Shown here: one piece after another, positions 5,176 to 5,459 of the stretch
How positions within the stretch are numbered: the stretch's first letter is position 1
Layout: each line of letters begins with the position of its first letter
From: an uncultured Ignavibacteriales bacterium
GTDB lineage: Bacteria; Bacteroidota; Ignavibacteria; Ignavibacteriales; Ignavibacteriaceae
DNA: 5,459 nt
Direction of reading: 5' to 3'
NCBI GenBank assembly: GCA_913053915.1
Contig: CAJXGP010000184.1
Span: 1 to 5,459 of the forward strand
Notes under the pieces: model-generated
The model's database searches: none
Seen by the model: only the letters and a program-made list of their open reading frames with translations
What the model was told of the DNA's origin: nothing
Made by a program: the position numbers and the translations under genes

Positions 5176-5459
5176 ATGAAAGCAAAAAGAAGAAAATTTT
5201 CATTAGCCTTTAAAGAAAAGGTGGTCACTGAATCGCTCAAAGAGTGTGAGACAATGGGAGAGTTGTCGAAACGGATTGAAAGTTCATCCAGCAACGATCT
5301 CAAAGTGGAAGCAAGAGTTTATTACAAGGTCTTCCGAGATTTTTAAGACTAAAACGCCCGATAGGATATATAAGAAAAAAGGGAAAAACTTTATGCCAAG
5401 ATTGGTCAACTAAAAATAGAAAAAGATTGGTTAAAAACAAAATTGCAAGAAGGTCGGAG
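5135..5459 (+). mobile_element. Left part of an IS3-family insertion sequence, runs off the window
   Basis: The orfA remnant from 5176 belongs to an IS3-family element whose orfB and right end would lie outside the window. IS3-family ends usually start with TG a few tens of bases before orfA. TGCGTTAAGTTCAATAAAAG at 5135-5154 fits this spacing, but the matching right-hand repeat is not available, so the exact left boundary is a guess. The element itself is well supported by its protein. Confidence 0.45.
5176..5459 (+). pseudogene. IS3-family transposase OrfA, frameshifted and partial
   Basis: OrfA is the DNA-binding helix-turn-helix subunit of IS3-family transposases (HTH_Tnp_1 type). From ATG 5176 the frame reads MKAKRRKFSLAFKEKVV, then ESLKECETMGELSKRIE, the first part of the domain. 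After codon 35 (5278-5280) similarity jumps to the next frame, at 5282, with VHP-TISKWKQEFITRSSEIF. It returns to the original frame by about 5383 with EKLYAKIGQLKIEKDWLKTKL, the leucine-zipper-like end of OrfA. The uncorrected frame stops at 5344-5346. Both shifts sit at A-runs (AAA at 5279-5281; six A at 5375-5380): one extra base, then one missing base. This is either real decay or two homopolymer sequencing errors. The usual programmed IS3 frameshift lies later, at the orfA/orfB junction, so it does not explain these. The 3' end is cut by the window edge. Confidence 0.85.

Noticed and set aside
5022..5213. Reading frame of 63 codons after the flavoprotein gene
   Set aside because: It overlaps the flavoprotein stop and the start of the IS3 orfA in another frame. 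The product is a low-complexity sequence with no domain.
5372..5383. The A-run followed by GGG as the programmed IS3 frameshift site
   Set aside because: The shift comes before the leucine-zipper-like end of OrfA, whereas the programmed site lies at the end of orfA. The codon phase also does not give the standard A-AAA-AAG register in the frame being read.

Overview
The window is AT-rich and looks like a fragment of an Ignavibacteriota (Chlorobi/Bacteroidota-related) genome. The clearest sign is the C-terminal domain of the first protein, which starts with the NYPNPFNPSTTI type of motif and ends in a short Lys-rich tail. This is the type A sorting domain of the type IX secretion system (T9SS) in the form usual for Ignavibacteria. 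The FAQ signal-peptide junction fits the same assignment. The taxonomic call is an inference from this style.

Layout: (1) Positions 1-361 hold no gene I can support; they contain one copy of a C-rich 15-mer repeat and a small AT hairpin. (2) Positions 362-2956 encode an 864-residue secreted, multidomain cell-wall hydrolase: signal peptide, lysozyme-like domain, zinc Amidase_2 domain, two Ig-like domains, a jelly-roll-like domain and the T9SS signal. (3) Positions 2957-3529 are non-coding and rich in inverted repeats, including an imperfect palindrome of about 130 bp whose 12-bp end occurs a third time just downstream. (4) Positions 3530-3697 encode a 55-residue stand-alone YHS metal-binding protein. 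(5) Positions 3698-3867 hold a nested palindrome made of diverged copies of TATTCCACCCCCTAA in opposing orientations, plus one further copy. (6) Positions 3868-5025 encode a 385-residue FAD-dependent oxidoreductase resembling geranylgeranyl reductases, with a Cys/His-rich C-terminal tail. (7) From 5176 to the right edge lies the start of an IS3-family orfA with two compensating frameshifts.

All genes lie on the + strand. The YHS protein and the flavoprotein may form a metal- or redox-linked pair, but the 170-bp repeat-rich spacer between them argues against simple tight co-translation. The amidase appears to be an independent unit. The most unusual feature is the six-copy C-rich repeat family, with five copies packed between the YHS gene and the flavoprotein gene and one near the left edge. 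The insertion-sequence remnant adds to the picture of a repeat-rich, somewhat accessory region.
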